Assembly (NCBI GenBank): GCA_014925825.1
Contig: JACGCK010000046.1
Span: 238,062 to 302,061, forward strand
Origin: Pholiota molesta
Taxonomy: Eukaryota > Basidiomycota > Agaricomycetes > Agaricales > Strophariaceae
Length of the DNA: 64,000 bases
Reading direction: 5' to 3'
Part shown: one piece after another, positions 1-12,485 of the stretch
Numbering within the stretch: position 1 is the stretch's first letter
Layout of the letters: every line of letters starts with the position of its first letter
The notes under the pieces: model-generated
Told to the model about the DNA's origin: nothing
Database searches by the model: none
What the model saw: only the letters and a program-made list of their open reading frames with translations
Made by a program: the position numbers and the translations under genes

Positions 1-2297
1 CGCGGCGCACACCCCGAACGCGATCCACACCTCCCTGAAGCTCTCCAGGAACGCCTGGCGCACTTCGCGCTGCAGAGGCTGCGGGAGCGTCCCGATGAGC
101 GGAATGACAGCGTAGGCGAGCTGCTGGCCGGTAGTGAGGGCTTTCTCCTGCCCGAGTATGGCGCTCTCAGGGAGTTTGCGTATCAGGGCGTTTTGTAGGA
201 TAGTCCCACCGACTGAGACGCCCCAGGCCTGTAACATTTAGATTGTTAGGAAGGTTTACAGTAGAATAAGTGCACACGGAGATCGTACCTGTGAGAACTG
301 GCGCAGGAAAACTACAAAAGCTACAGCTGGGCCATTCGCGGACAGCGGGAGCGGCGCGAGCACAGGGAACTTGGCATCATCCACGCAGTCAGAAGCAAGG
401 TCGCAGAACCAGCGACATGGCATACCGTCGTGGAGTACAAGAACCCTATCCCGAGTCCCAAGAGAAGCTGATACAGGACCACCAACCCCACAGACGTCCC
501 CAGCTGCAGCGAGATTAAGAGACCGGATCCCAAAATAACTAGCGACCAGCCGACGAAGTTCTAGCGAGTGATTGTCGTCGTTAACGTTGTTGAAGGTAAG
601 CGGGAGGTACGCTTACAACGGGGCGGTAGTATCCAGTTTTAGATACGATGATTCCTTGGAGGATTGCCGAGGGAGAGATAGTGGCGGCTAGAGGGAGGAA
701 CAAGACGCCGGATGTGATAGGACTTGAGAGCTTGACCGATTGGAACCAGGTTGGCCTGCAAAATATAGCTAATTAGTATGAGAAGAGAGCATGGTACACA
801 AATTGGTGGTGCTAACAAATAGACTAATCGTTCGTGTAAGTATCAAAATAAAAGGGCACAGTTATCATGGCCACTCACATGCGATTCCAAGGGTCACCAT
901 TCCTTGAACGAAGGTCGCAATATATCTAAACCAAGTGTCAGAGCTGTGAAAAGAAGGGAAACAACGCTATATACGAACCCCGAAATACTGGTCCTATTTG
1001 AAAGAACCATGAGAGGGATCTACTCGCAAGTCGCCATCAAAAAAGTAACATTTTGAAATGTATACAAACTCACCACAGGATGTTCAGGCCACCGCGACTC
1101 ATAATAGACCGTACAACCGAGTCCGACTATTCCAAGGATAAGTGGAACTAATATATTCGCCGAGCTCCAAGAGAAGCGGATGCCACCCCAGGTCAACGCG
1201 AGCATCACTGAACAGGTCGACGCCATTATGAACAGATTCCCTCTGAACATCGAGCCCATCAGCGCCTGATAACATAGAAATATCTAGTTGGAATGCACTC
1301 ACAGCCAATCGACCTTGAATATCTTATCCTGGAACTTTCCTTCTGGTCTCTTCAGTCGTAAGAATACCGCGACAGCGAAGAAAGCGAGTCCACATAGCGG
1401 GAGATTGATATCTGCACCCCGGGATAAAAACTAGCTCGATGACACCATAACCACCGTTCACTCACAAAATAACCATCTCCATGTCGCCTTTTCTGACAGC
1501 CCACCAGCTAAGAAGGGTCCAATGGCAGAGCCTGTCGTCCAAATCCTGTAAATGATGTCAATATCATTGGACCGATAGAATACCGGAGTTGCGAGACGTA
1601 CACGCCTGTAATACCGGCGTAAACACCTCTTTCACGCAGAGGAACTAAATCTGTAATGATGATTGACGAAAGAGCTTGAATCGTGCCGGCGCCTACACCC
1701 TGGATGGCTTTGGAGATGACAAGACGGATAGGTTATATCCGTCAGCACTTGTTGTGTGTTTCTCAGAGGTCTGCGTACGACTCACCTCTTCCGATGATCA
1801 GAACTATCAGCGTCCTTGCAGAACCGCATACTGCCGACCCGACGGCAAACGTGACAATCCCTCCAAGGACGATTGGCCTACGACCGAAGATTTGAGCGAG
1901 GTTACCGCTGAGCGGAATGAACATCGACGCGGAGAGGGCATAGGCAGACGCAACCCATGTGAAATCGCTGCCATTGAGCTGATGTACGATTGTTGGCCCT
2001 GCAGTACCGATTCCTCCCTGTTATGTGCCCCAGTCGAGGAGGTGATTCAGTCAGTTATTGCCCCTGAAACACTAATATCCATTTGGAATCATCGCATACC
2101 AAATCCAGCGCCGACAGCAGGGTGCAGCAACATAACGCCACGAAGATCATCCAAAACCGGGAATCGCGTTTGAATTTCGATTCCACTACATTCGTTTGAC
2201 TTGGTGCGATCGTACTTGTGGTGGCTGAATGAGCTTCCGTTGTTGAATGAGCCTCAACAGCAACGGTCTCGAGAGTCTCCTTGTCCGAACGGCCCAT
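1..2297 (-). CDS. MFS transporter, DHA2-like (partial, 3' end outside window)
   Basis: Probable plasma-membrane major facilitator, drug/toxin-exporter type. The start is the ATG at 2297. The first exon (2297-2100, 66 codons) has a hydrophilic, Ser/Thr-rich cytosolic N-terminus and then the first membrane helix (FWMIFVALCCCTLLSALDL). Later exons on the minus strand give typical MFS text: a motif near 1890 with GRRPIVLGG (the loop 2-3 Arg-rich signature), further helices (about 1259-1020) including LALTWGGIRFSW, which is characteristic of fungal 14-helix transporters, and at the window edge the C-terminal region (QQLAYAVIPLIGTLP). At least eight short introns are needed. The 3' end is beyond base 1. 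The family is well supported; the substrate is unknown. It is transcribed away from the permease at 3.9 kb. Confidence 0.85.
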
Positions 2298-3888
2298 TAT
2301 GCGCTACAGGTACCTTGAGAGGATGATGAAAAAGGATTCGAGTTGGCTTCTGCTAGATGATGGAAGCACGTAACAATCCGAACCCGAGATCATTAATCAT
2401 TATGCATGAGGACATGACGTTCACGCATCATAAGAGATAGCGCGGAACCATATAGTAACACAGAAGTAGCACAAGCTCTCTGAGAATGGCCTGCATTTCC
2501 ATTGAACACGTTCTGCAGATGGGAGAAGGGTGGTGACATTCCGGATCCCGAACGCAGTCAGAGAATGTCAAAAATAGGAGCCTGGGAAAATATTGCAAAC
2601 CACTAGGTCCAGTGCACATGTACACTTTTGAGTTCGGTGCTGAGTTTGTGCTGCGTACCCGGCGCTCAGTGCCCACCTCCCATGCTGCGTGGTGGTATAA
2701 ATACGTACAGATGTTGTGAGAGTTGAATATTTGAATACTGCTTCCCCGGCGTATTTTGCTTAGCGAGTATGGTTCGTTTAGATCGCCCAAGAGGTTGATC
2801 GCTACCAGTCCAGTGTCCACCCATATCTTGCCCATAACCAAACTCTAGAGCGACTTTAAGTACGCATAATTTTTATTATTTGAAAAAATTGGAAAGCAAG
2901 GCTCGCCTCCTCTTACTATACCGCTGGTTATGCAGATCTAATTCAGAGATGGAATAATAAATCGATCAGAACGCTGTTAGTTGGAGCATCACTGCGTCGA
3001 TAAGGGTATTAGACCGAACAGATTACCAGACTCTGCCAGTTAAAGAGGAATATCTTATCAAAATAGAAGCCGAGAAGAGTGGACTTCAGTACCGTCTATC
3101 AGGGCGCGCATCTTTTTTTGAATCTCATCATTCCTTTCCAACACCATATAGTCCATGGTATACTTAGGGTTTTAATTTTGGACGAGTAGTTCATGCTCTG
3201 GTATTGATGCCTTAAAATCCAGCCTCACAACGGCTTTCAAAACTGCCAGTGGGCTTACTCTCCCGAGGCCGACCTGGGTACTTGAAAGGCATATTTGCGC
3301 GTGGCCACGTTCTACCCACGTCCAATTGTTATGTACACTCAAACTGCGAAGATACACGGTGCCTATGTAGTTTACGGAGATATTTGTTGAGGTCCTGTAT
3401 GTCGACGTCCAAAATATTGTTGTCTGATAGGTGAGCCCAGGGTGAATGCGATCTCGCGCGAAAATAATCCTTGTAAGTTGTAACCAGACCTTTACGCTGC
3501 CGCCCAAAGCAGATGTTACATTTTCCCAAACCTTGAATCGATGTCAATGATAGCAGGCCTGTCGCAACTGCCACTGCCGATCTATCAAAAAATTCGGCCG
3601 CTTATCTAGGTTCTGAATTTCGCAGATAAGAGCTGTCTGTGTACCTCCGAAATGTCTCTCGCTCCTTCAAGACTTGCAGCTGTAAGTAGCGCTTGAACTA
3701 AATCAATTCAATGTGCCTTGAGACAGGAGACTTTTATCGAACTTTACATCTTAAAACTACAGAGTAATCCCCTGCCGTAATCTTTGTTCTGCGTAGAACA
3801 ATATTAATAGGACATCAAAGTTCGAACGCCTCTGGGTTTTCGCACTGCCCTAAACTTTCTCTGATTCCGTCTCTTCTCTTTTCTCAAC
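2298..3888. other. Intergenic region between MFS transporter and permease
   Basis: No intact gene seen. It is the shared upstream region of two divergently transcribed transporter genes. It contains copy 1 of a dispersed repeat (2968-3218). On the minus strand, 3570-3172 holds an unassigned open stretch ending in ASIPEHELLVQN and a stop, possibly the 3' remnant of a gene. Confidence 0.5.
2968..3218 (+). repeat. Dispersed repeat, copy 1 (matches 43053-43356)
   Basis: Runs from AGAACGCTGTTAGTTGGAGC to GGTATTGATGCCTTAAAAT with only scattered differences from the copy about 40 kb away in the same orientation. Copy 1 lacks about 47 bp present in copy 2, just after TATCTTATCAAAATA. No terminal inverted repeats or target-site duplications are visible. 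On the minus strand the end of the repeat reads FKASIPEHELLVQN plus a stop in both copies, so it may be the 3' end and downstream flank of a duplicated gene. Confidence 0.85.
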
Positions 3889-6344
3889 ATGGCATCCGAA
3901 GAGAAAAGTGGCATCGATGGCTCTAAAGTTTCAGACACAGAATCCCTGCGAGGAGCGAGCCTCGAAGGTTCTTTGAATGGGCAAACTCCTCTGGTTCGCC
4001 AGCTGAAGAATCGCCATATCGCCATGATCAGGCACGCCTTCAAGTTTTCACTGTCTTAACAAAGCTAGTTCTGCTCATAATACAACGTTCTTTATCTAGT
4101 ATCGGAGGCGTCATTGGAACTGGCCTTTTCTTAGGTACCGGAGGTGCACTTGAGAATGGAGGTCCCATCGGTGCGCTGGATTTCACCGGTGGAACTAACG
4201 TCGTCGATGCTTATACGTTATCCCGAAGGCCTGGTATTAGGATACATGCTGATAGGCACTGTCTGCTTCTCTGTTATGGTAAATGCCCTCCCTTTCTTAA
4301 TTGATTTTGAATCTCTAAGCTAGCACTACTAGGTCTCCCTGGGAGAGATGATCGCGTTCTTACCTATTTCTGGAGGCCACATTAAACTGGCTGAACGTTT
4401 TGTGGATCCTGCTTTTGCTTTTACCATGGGTTGGAATTATTGGTGCGCATCAGCGACAGAATGAATATCGTTCTGTGATGACTGATATTTTATGTCGCAG
4501 GTATAATTGGTCTATTATATTACCGGCAGAACTCAGTGCTGCTTCAGTTCTAATTGGGTTCTGGAATAAAGAGATTAATCCTGCCGTTTGGATTACGATC
4601 TGCATGATTGTCGTCTTAGCTATTAATTTACTTGGAGCAGGTAAGTTATTGTTCGTTGATTAAATTCACATTGACGCTCAAATTCTCAAGGCGCCTACGG
4701 AGAGGCCGAGTTCGTCTTCGCGTAAGTGTTTGTTAATTAGGTGCCACTCATCCACGGAATATCCACCAGTTCCATCAAGGTTATCACTATCACCGGCCTC
4801 ATTATTCTTGGTATTGTTCTCGATCTCGGTGGTAGGAACACATGTCTGAATAGGCCTTCCTACATTGCTCAAGCCATTTTCATTCCCAGGTGGCCCAAAT
4901 CACGACCGTCTGGGATTTCGATTCTGGAAAGAGCCCGGGCCTTTCGTTCAGTATGCTAAAATCGGAGGGTCTAAAGGCCGTTTCCTCGGTTTCTTCGCTG
5001 TCTTGACTCAAGCTGCTTTCTCTTACATTGGAACCGAAATTGTTGCCGTAAGAATGCAAGTTTCTTGTGTCGAGGAGTTTTACCTTAGCAGACCGTTTTT
5101 GATCTATGTAGATCGCGGCTGGCGAGGCCAAGAATCCCAGGCGTAACATTCCCAAGGCCATTAAGAGAGTGTACATCCGTAAGTCAATATAAATACGACG
5201 AATCGACGGGCTTGAGATATTTATCCCTCTTACCATCCCAGGAATCCTTCTCTTCTACATCCTCGGGACCCTTGTGATTGGACTCCTGGTGCCATCGAAT
5301 GACCCACGACTTAACCTCAAAGACGTCCAGGGAACGGCTGGGGCTTCTCCGTTCGTCATTGCTATCGAACGCGCTGGAATCAAATCGCTTCCATCTGTGA
5401 GCACTTCTTGCAGAGTCCCTAGAATAGTGTATAGAATGAACAAAAAATTCTAGATTATCAACGCGTGTCTCTTAACCTCTGCCTGGTCGGCGGCATCCAG
5501 TGACCTTTACGCCAGCTCCAGAGCACTTTGTCAGTGGTTCTCTAATTCAATTCCGAAATCTTAGTTTGCTAATATCCGGCGCTGATACTTAGATGGCCTT
5601 GCATTCGCCGGCAACGCGCCCAAGATTTTCCTGCGCACATCGCGCTCTGGTCTCCCCTACGTCGCCATCATCGTCTGTTCCCTATTCGCGCTCCTCGGCT
5701 ACATGGCCGTCTCCGCTGGCGCTGGCCGCGTGTTCGGCTGGTTCTCGAACTTGACCGCCATCGCTGGGCTGATGACGTGGTTCGGGATATGCTTTACGTA
5801 TATCCGGTTCCACAAGGGCCTGGCGGCGCAGGGCATCGATCGGAAGAGCCTCCCGTACACCTCCGCGCTCCAGCCGTATGCGGCGTACTACGGCGCGTCT
5901 GCGTGCTTGATCATCTCCGTCGTATGTTGAGTCTCTCCTGAATGAGTACCGTCAAAGTTCTTACCAGTGATTTTAGCTGAGTGGATGGTCCGTTTTCCTC
6001 AAGGGCTTGTGGGCTACGGATACGTTCATCACGAACTATCTTCCTCTCGTCCTCTTCCCGATTATGTATATCGGCGCCAGGTTCTACTATAGGGGCTCGA
6101 TCAGGAAACCACACGAGATGGACTTCGTCACTAATATCAAGGAGATCGAGGACGCGACGTACGTAACAGCCACCAATTATGTGAATTTGCGAGTTACTGA
6201 TTTGTTCTTTGTTTCGACCAGCTACGACGATCCTCCTCCGAAGAATGCGGCGGAAGCGGTTTGGCAGTGGTTGGTGAGTATCTTTCTGGCTCGTCATCAG
6301 TATGTATCACATATTAGGGCCGGAGAATTGATTGGAACCATTAG
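3889..6344 (+). CDS. Amino-acid permease (YAT/APC superfamily)
   Basis: Plasma-membrane amino-acid:proton symporter of the fungal YAT family. ATG at 3889 follows a CT-rich leader and opens a hydrophilic N-terminus (MASEEKSGIDGSK) leading to RQLKNRHIAMI and then, after an intron, SIGGVIGTGLFLGTGGAL, the helix-1 signature of this family. Later segments also match: SLGEMIAFLPISGGHI, AFTMGWNYWYNW, INPAVWITICMIVVLAINL and FSYIGTEIVA. I could join all exons in frame across about ten short introns. The last intron (6271-6317) joins VWQWL to GRRIDWNH and the stop at 6342. Length is near the family norm (about 550 residues). No frame break seen. Which amino acids it carries cannot be told from sequence. 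Confidence 0.9.
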
Positions 6345-7538
6345 ATGTAATTATCTCTTCGACTGAGGAGACTCGTCGCGTAGGAAGGACGCCGAAAGAT
6401 AGATACACAATAGTAGTCAGATTCTATAATTTTATGCAAGTACTTTGATGATGGCACTCTTCGTATCAAACACCGGTGACGTTGTAGAGACGACGGGAAA
6501 CCGATATCGTCGGGCAGGAATTTTGTAGTGTTGAAGGACATAGAACGATGATGAAGCGATGTCGGCCGGCTCAGAAGGCAGGACGGACGAGTTTGGAAGA
6601 CAATACAGTGGAATCAAGTGTCGAATAAGGGCACATCAGATGTGCAGTGCAGAAGTGGGCAAGTGTAGATTGCAACGATGTGGGTACGAGGGCCGGACTG
6701 CGTGTGCAAGATTGGAATGTGGCATGTGTAGATACAGAACGATGGGCGGGGCCATTGAGCGAGATCTGGAGAGACTAGCAAGGCCGATGAGGGGCAACTC
6801 TTGAGCTTGAGCGCCAGAAAAGGAACGATGAATGCGCGACTCCGAGTCAAGTGTCAGAAGGTTTGGACTTGGTTTGGACAGTCCGAGGAACCGGGAGAAG
6901 CCGCCGAGGCATGGCGAGGAGTCTGGAGGCCGGAAGGGGAGATAATGAACGATAACAACGCGCCCGCATCTCAATATCAAATCTGCATTCGATGTGCGAG
7001 TGCGCTCAACTTGATGTGAGCATGAGCGGCGAGTAAAGAGCGAACGGTGATGCGAGAGCGATGCGAGAGTCAGCACCGAGACGCTGTGAAAATTGCATGT
7101 CACACATCATTCTAATATTCTCACAGATGCGGAGCCGGACGCCGGCGAGTCTATGCCGAGGTTGTGCCGAGGTGTCTTTGACCGAGTTCTACCAACGACT
7201 TCGGAAAAAAGAAGTCTGTAATGATTTAGATTGGTGCATAAGGAGGTGACAAACAAGAACACGTATATGAAGCTTCCATGTGGAGGTGAGAAGCCGCATT
7301 CCCACTGCATCTAAGAACAATCTATCGACTCAGCGTGGGTCCGCCGTGGGAGGTCGAGGAATGATTCACTTCGGGCTGCAAGAAGAAGTTGGCAAGGCCC
7401 TTTTCTCATCTCATTAATTCGTAATCACGAACTGAAAAAGCGCGTGGCCTATAACAATATGCATCTGCGCTCCGTGTGTATCTTGAGCTCACAAAATCTG
7501 GTGAAGTCAACTACTATACAGAACATCTGAATCTCCCT
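6345..7538. other. Intergenic region, no gene seen
   Basis: About 1.2 kb between the permease and the adenylation enzyme. Short open frames on both strands have no recognisable domain, and composition does not favour one frame. It presumably holds the permease terminator and the promoter of the next gene. Confidence 0.5.
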
Positions 7539-9651
7539 ATGCCTCATTTTTTAGAATATCTCCTTCCCGCGCTCAACAAGTACTCTTCGCGTATCCTGCT
7601 AAAGCTATTCACAGGAACCTCTGAAGCTCCGTCGTGGAGGTCGGTCACCTATCAAACGTTCATCGATGACCTCGAAAGGGTTGCCGCGCATTGGATTGAG
7701 CCTCTGCAGGAAGCCGGCCTCCAGCCGCAAGATGTTATTGGACTTTGGTATGCCAATAGCAGCAGGTTTTCTTCTATATATTCACTACGAATATGTCTTA
7801 CAGGATCACTGGTGAAAAATACACTGATCTTGTACACTTGTATGCCTTGGCGCGTATTGGCTATATCCCGCAAATGCTCAACAAGGCTATGGCTACTCTG
7901 AATGACGCTGTGCCATCTGTGCTATCCCTAACCAATGGCAAAGCCATCTTGTACGACCCATTCTACTCCTCCGCAGTGGCGTCGTTGTCGTTTCCTCGTA
8001 TTCCCCTTCTCAGCGATCTCAGCTCGCTTCCGCCTTTAGGCGACCGGAAATTGCCGGACTTGCCAATTGTGCCGGACGATGCAGTCGGTGTCATCTTCCA
8101 CACCAGTGGCACCACCGGTGGCCGCCCCAAACCCGTCCCCGAAACCCACAAATGGCTGCGATGCCAGGCGCAGGTTCAATGGCCCGCGATATGGCAGGGT
8201 GGGGACGTCCAGGGCGTCGTCAATAACCTCGGTTCGTTCGCAAATGTCGGGTCAGCTACCAGTAAGTCTTCTTGCGGTTCATTCACGGCTTTTCTCATGG
8301 TGTTTCTGTTAGCTGTGAGCTACCTGGGATGGTCGGGTCAATGCCTCGTTCAAACGTCGAAGCCAGATTTCGATGCCAGCGAGTTCCTGGCGCTAATTGC
8401 GGAGGCAGGCATGAATTGGGCGTTCCTCTACGCGCCTTGGCTTTCGAAGCTGATCGGTATCGCACGGAACGACGCGAATGTGCTCGCAGCACTCAAAGGA
8501 TTGGTGGAAGTGACATACACCGGCGCCGCTTTGAATCCCAGCGACGAAGCGTGGCTTGTCGAAAACGGCGTGAAAGCGACGGTGAGTACCATCTCATTTT
8601 TGATATATCCTGAGCTATTCAAACCATTTCCGGGACAGGCTATGTATGCTACGACTGAATCAGGTGCGTCCAGAACACCCTTGCCATACAATCCGATCCC
8701 TTTACTGATTAACATCGTCCAGGTTGTTGCTTAGTCTCAGACGTAAATAACACCGCCGCCCTGCCGTCCATGCACATTATCAAGGATGTGGATGCCAAGC
8801 TCATCCCAGCGACCAGCAGCAAGAAGGAAGATCTCGATGGGGACGCTGCCTCGCGTCTACAGGGAGGCAATCTTTTCGACCTGTTCATCCCCGCCGACGC
8901 CGCCAACTGTCCACACCCATCTATCAGGAATCGACCAGATGGGCACATCACAGGGGACCTGTTCGAGGAGACCTCTCCTGGGATGTACGCATTCCGTGAG
9001 TAGAAATATCTTTGATTTGGACTACGTTGACGGCTGAATTATACTGGACGATACTGGACTCTAGGTGGCAGAAATGATGACTGGATTAGAACCGGGAAAC
9101 ATCTGAGCTTTTGTGATACTAAGTAAGTGATGCTCATTCTCTCCAGCCTCTCCTATACTTGTTAACACGTCTTCCCCTGAATCAGATCAATCGAAGACAA
9201 CATCTTGCACGTCTGCGCCGACCTAGTGGGAAACTGCGTCGTCGCTGGCCATTACAAGCCGGGGATCGTACTATTTGTCGAACCGCTATCCGTCGATCCT
9301 TCGGATGGTAATGCGGTGGAAATTCTGAAAGAACAGATCTTGGCGCGTCATGCTACCTTCAACGCCAGTGCCTTTATCCATGAGCGACTTCTATCCAAGG
9401 TCCAGATTGTCGCCGTTCCTCGGGGAACGCTGCCACGGACAACAGTGCGTTTTCCGCCTCGCAATTATCCATGATAGTGTAAGTTGCTAACGTTTTCTAG
9501 GAAAAAGGAAATATTCGGTCAGTTATTCTATCTAAGGCTCGTCTGATGATTTTGGATCAGGCATCTAACTCGTATTTTGATTAGACGCAAAGCGGCGGAG
9601 GATGAGCATGCGGAGATCTTGGAAACCATATACGCACAGCTGAAAGTCTGA
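7539..9651 (+). CDS. Stand-alone adenylate-forming (AMP-binding) enzyme
   Basis: ANL-superfamily enzyme that would activate a carboxylic acid with ATP. The first in-frame ATG is 7539 (MPHFLEYLLPALNKY); the frame is open further upstream but without an ATG. The core phosphate-binding motif is GVIFHTSGTTGGRPKPV (about 8086-8136). The A5 region reads YATTESGCCLVSDV across an intron. TYTGAALNPSDE, PDGHITGDLFEE and RGRNDDWIRTGKH cover later core motifs. The C-terminal subdomain ends TEKGNIRRKAAEDEHAEILE; the TEKGNIRRK segment carries the family's late catalytic Lys region. Exons join in frame throughout. It resembles the A domain of fungal adenylate-forming reductases (compare 58849-62839) but stops right after it, with no carrier or reductase domain. 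The O-methyltransferase follows 0.9 kb downstream on the same strand. The substrate is unknown. Confidence 0.85.
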
Positions 9652-10586
9652 GAAGGTGATCCCATCCCGTCCGAACAGAAGATGTAGACAAAGAATATAT
9701 CAAAGTATAAGTATATTCAGTTTTATGACTCGGTGCTCAGGCGTGCACACCCCGCACATTGTATTCATGGATACCCAATCTCAGAGCACTCGATCTTACA
9801 CGGCCTCGTGGACCATTGGCAAGCTTCGCATGAGTCCATCTTCAAGGTTCGGGTTCCATTCAAGGGACAATCCCTTACTTGCAAGTCAACAATGTAGGGT
9901 AAATGATGACGTGCTTTGCATTGTTGTAGACGGTGCGTTCTCAGAGGACGGAGGATGTTGGGAGGACGTTGGGATGAAGATATGACCTTTTCTCCGTTCT
10001 TTCGCCGCCGATCGGAGGTCATATCTCTGATTCTGACAGTTGCAATAAACTTACCACGCACCGCATCGTGTGACACTCTCTACCTCATCCATTGTCCTTT
10101 CCACTCCCACACAAGTTGCATGATAATGCCACATTCACTTTGCTAGCTAACTTTGCCGACCTGTTCGGGTCGGGCGGGGAGGATGTATCAAAGTACTGTG
10201 AGTCTTTCCTCCCCGTACTCCGTCCACGCTGTTGATATCGGCCATTTTGACATTATAGCCGCGCTCAAGGCACGTAAATGCCCAACCTTACACTCGACAT
10301 CATGACAGACCAAACGCATGTTGTTTCGACGATGACCTTCCGATGGCGAGTAAGTTTTATCATCATATATCAGTCAAACTTCATAAGATAATGAGTACAA
10401 GATACCGCCTTGTATTCCATTTCCTAAACATTTTCAGTACAATAGGCGTGCGATTCAGAAGACGATGTATCATTCAATGGGGATCGGGAAGTCGACGCGC
10501 AGTACTTTAAAAAACCAGAGTATATGATTCGATCCCTTCAGATAATACCGATTCCCCTTCCAGCCTGCTTTCAGACCTACTTCACT
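9652..10586. other. Intergenic region, no gene seen
   Basis: About 0.9 kb between the adenylation gene and the O-methyltransferase. Open frames here are short and unsupported. A TTTAAAAAA-type AT-rich stretch near 10504 lies about 80 bp before the next start codon and may be the core promoter. Confidence 0.45.
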
Positions 10587-12485
10587 ATGGCTGCGCCTAA
10601 TGGACAACTGTCTTCGCTTGTCAAGTTAATTTCTGAGGCGGCTCAAACTGTAGAGGCACACTTCGCGAAGTCGTCGAAGCCTTACGTCCCTTCACTGGAT
10701 GACGTAGAGCCGCATCCACTGGATCTTGTGTCCGATAGCATGGAGCTGCGAACGGCGATACAGACAATTGAAGGCGCTTGCGCGCAACTCGTCGCAACCG
10801 TGTTGAGACCAAGCCACACCATCATGAATGTATGAGGTTTTTGCTGTCGCAATTCTACTCAATTTAATTTTTTTTTTAAATCAGAGAGCAATGGGGGTAT
10901 GTGGTTTCCAATAAAACAAACTCGCTGATTCGCTGATATCCCGCCCTCGAAGATGCTAGAACCAGGCTGTATGGATGTTGTCATGGCGTATAAAATTCCG
11001 GATATTCTTCGTGATCAACTGGCGGGTGTCCACATTGCCGATATTGCAAAAAGAACAGGTCTTGAAGAACACAGGCTTGGGAGGATTATGAGACTACTCG
11101 CCACTAAGCACATCTTCAGAGAAAGTATGGATCTATCTTGTTTTCACGAGTCGTTACTTACTTCATTTTTTAGTCTCCAAGGACGTTTTTGTAAATAATA
11201 GATTGAGCGCACAACTTCTTTCGGAGAATCCAATGTCTAATTTGTGTCGATACAAGTATTTACCCCTTTTGCCCATTATTTCATAATAAAGGAGCTGACC
11301 CGCTTCTTCGAATTAGTACCCAAGAGCTCCAAGGAGCTATCCCTTTCCTTACGGAAGTTTTGGGAGACGAGGACTGGGGCCATTCAACCGCTCCAAACAA
11401 GACTGCTTTCAATAGGCATACCGGTTATTCCGGAACGATGTTCGATTATTATAGCGGCATTGTAGGTCCATCATTTTGGTTAGGCGAATACTTTCATTAT
11501 CAGACCCTATTTAGGACACAAAAATAGGCGCCGAACTCGGCGAGCGCTTCACTGTCGCCATGCATGGCTATGCTATCGCAAGTGAGTCTTTGGCTGTCAT
11601 ACATGGTGCGTTTTCGAAATGCCCCTACATTCAATTAAACTGTCCTTACCGTCGGGAAACAGAGTTTCCTTGGAAAGAGCTACCCACAGGAACTACGATT
11701 GTTGACGTTGCCGGCGGTGTCGGCTACATGGCGCTGGAGCTCGCACGGCGCTTTCCCTCTCTACATCTGACTCTGCAAGACTTGCCGGAGAGAATTCTAG
11801 AGGCTAAACATGATCTCTGGCCCAGTGAATGCCCAAAGGCGATCGAGGAAAATCGTATCAAGTTCGTTCCATTTAATTTCTTCATCCAATCTCCCGTTTC
11901 GAATGCGGACATCTATTATGTGAGTTGATGCTTACTTTCCGCCTGAACTGTTATCAAAACATCATCTTTATAAACCGCATTCAGATCAGAAATATCCTGT
12001 AAGCCCCGTCATCACTGTTCCTGTTTGTTGCTGGGCTGTGTTAATTATGCGGACCAGTCATGATTGGGAAGATAGTCGCTGTATCACGATTCTCTCCAAC
12101 GTACGCAAGGCCATGAGCCAGCATAGTCGCGTATTAGTTCGTACGTATCCGTATATTTCTTCTTTGATGTCGCACTCTAACCACTAGCCCAGATGAGTGT
12201 ATTCTCCAAGACGCAGCGCGTGTTCCTGAGGGCAAATCCCTCTTTAAACAAGCGCCCGTTCCGCTCCTCCCAAACTATGGGGTTGGGCGGGTGCGTCAAT
12301 ATGCTATGGACGTAGCTATGATGACTATGTTCAACAGTGAAGAGCGGCACCTTCAGGCCTATATTCGCCTTGGAGAAGCTTCTGGGTTGGCGTTTGTCAA
12401 ACTTTGGGACTTCGGCGAGAGCGGGATTGTAGAATTTCGAATAGCACAAGATTCATCATCCGATGGGCATCAATTGAAGGCCTGA
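10587..12485 (+). CDS. S-adenosylmethionine-dependent O-methyltransferase (family 2)
   Basis: Fungal class-II O-methyltransferase, expected to methylate a hydroxyl of a small aromatic or polyketide-like metabolite in the cytosol. ATG at 10587 (MAAPNGQLSSLVKLISEAAQ). An N-terminal dimerisation/winged-helix part contains IADIAKRTGLEEHRLGRIMR. The SAM-binding region reads GTTIVDVAGGVGYMALELAR (about 11693-11752). The catalytic-base motif is formed across an intron as IRNILHDWED (His-Asp-Trp, about 11986-12074). The C-terminal part PNYGVGRVRQYAMDVAMMTM and LWDFGESGIVEFRIA matches the family end. At least eight exons, one of only 12 nt, join in frame. The stop at 12483 gives a short extra tail (QDSSSDGHQLKA). 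It probably works with the upstream adenylation gene, but that link is inferred from proximity only. Confidence 0.88.

Noticed and set aside
1676..2173. Open frame of 165 codons on the plus strand
   Set aside because: Lies antisense to exons of the MFS transporter and shows no domain; the minus-strand text is clearly transporter.
2428..2841. 137-codon minus-strand frame next to the MFS gene
   Set aside because: No domain, no splice context, and composition is not coding-like.
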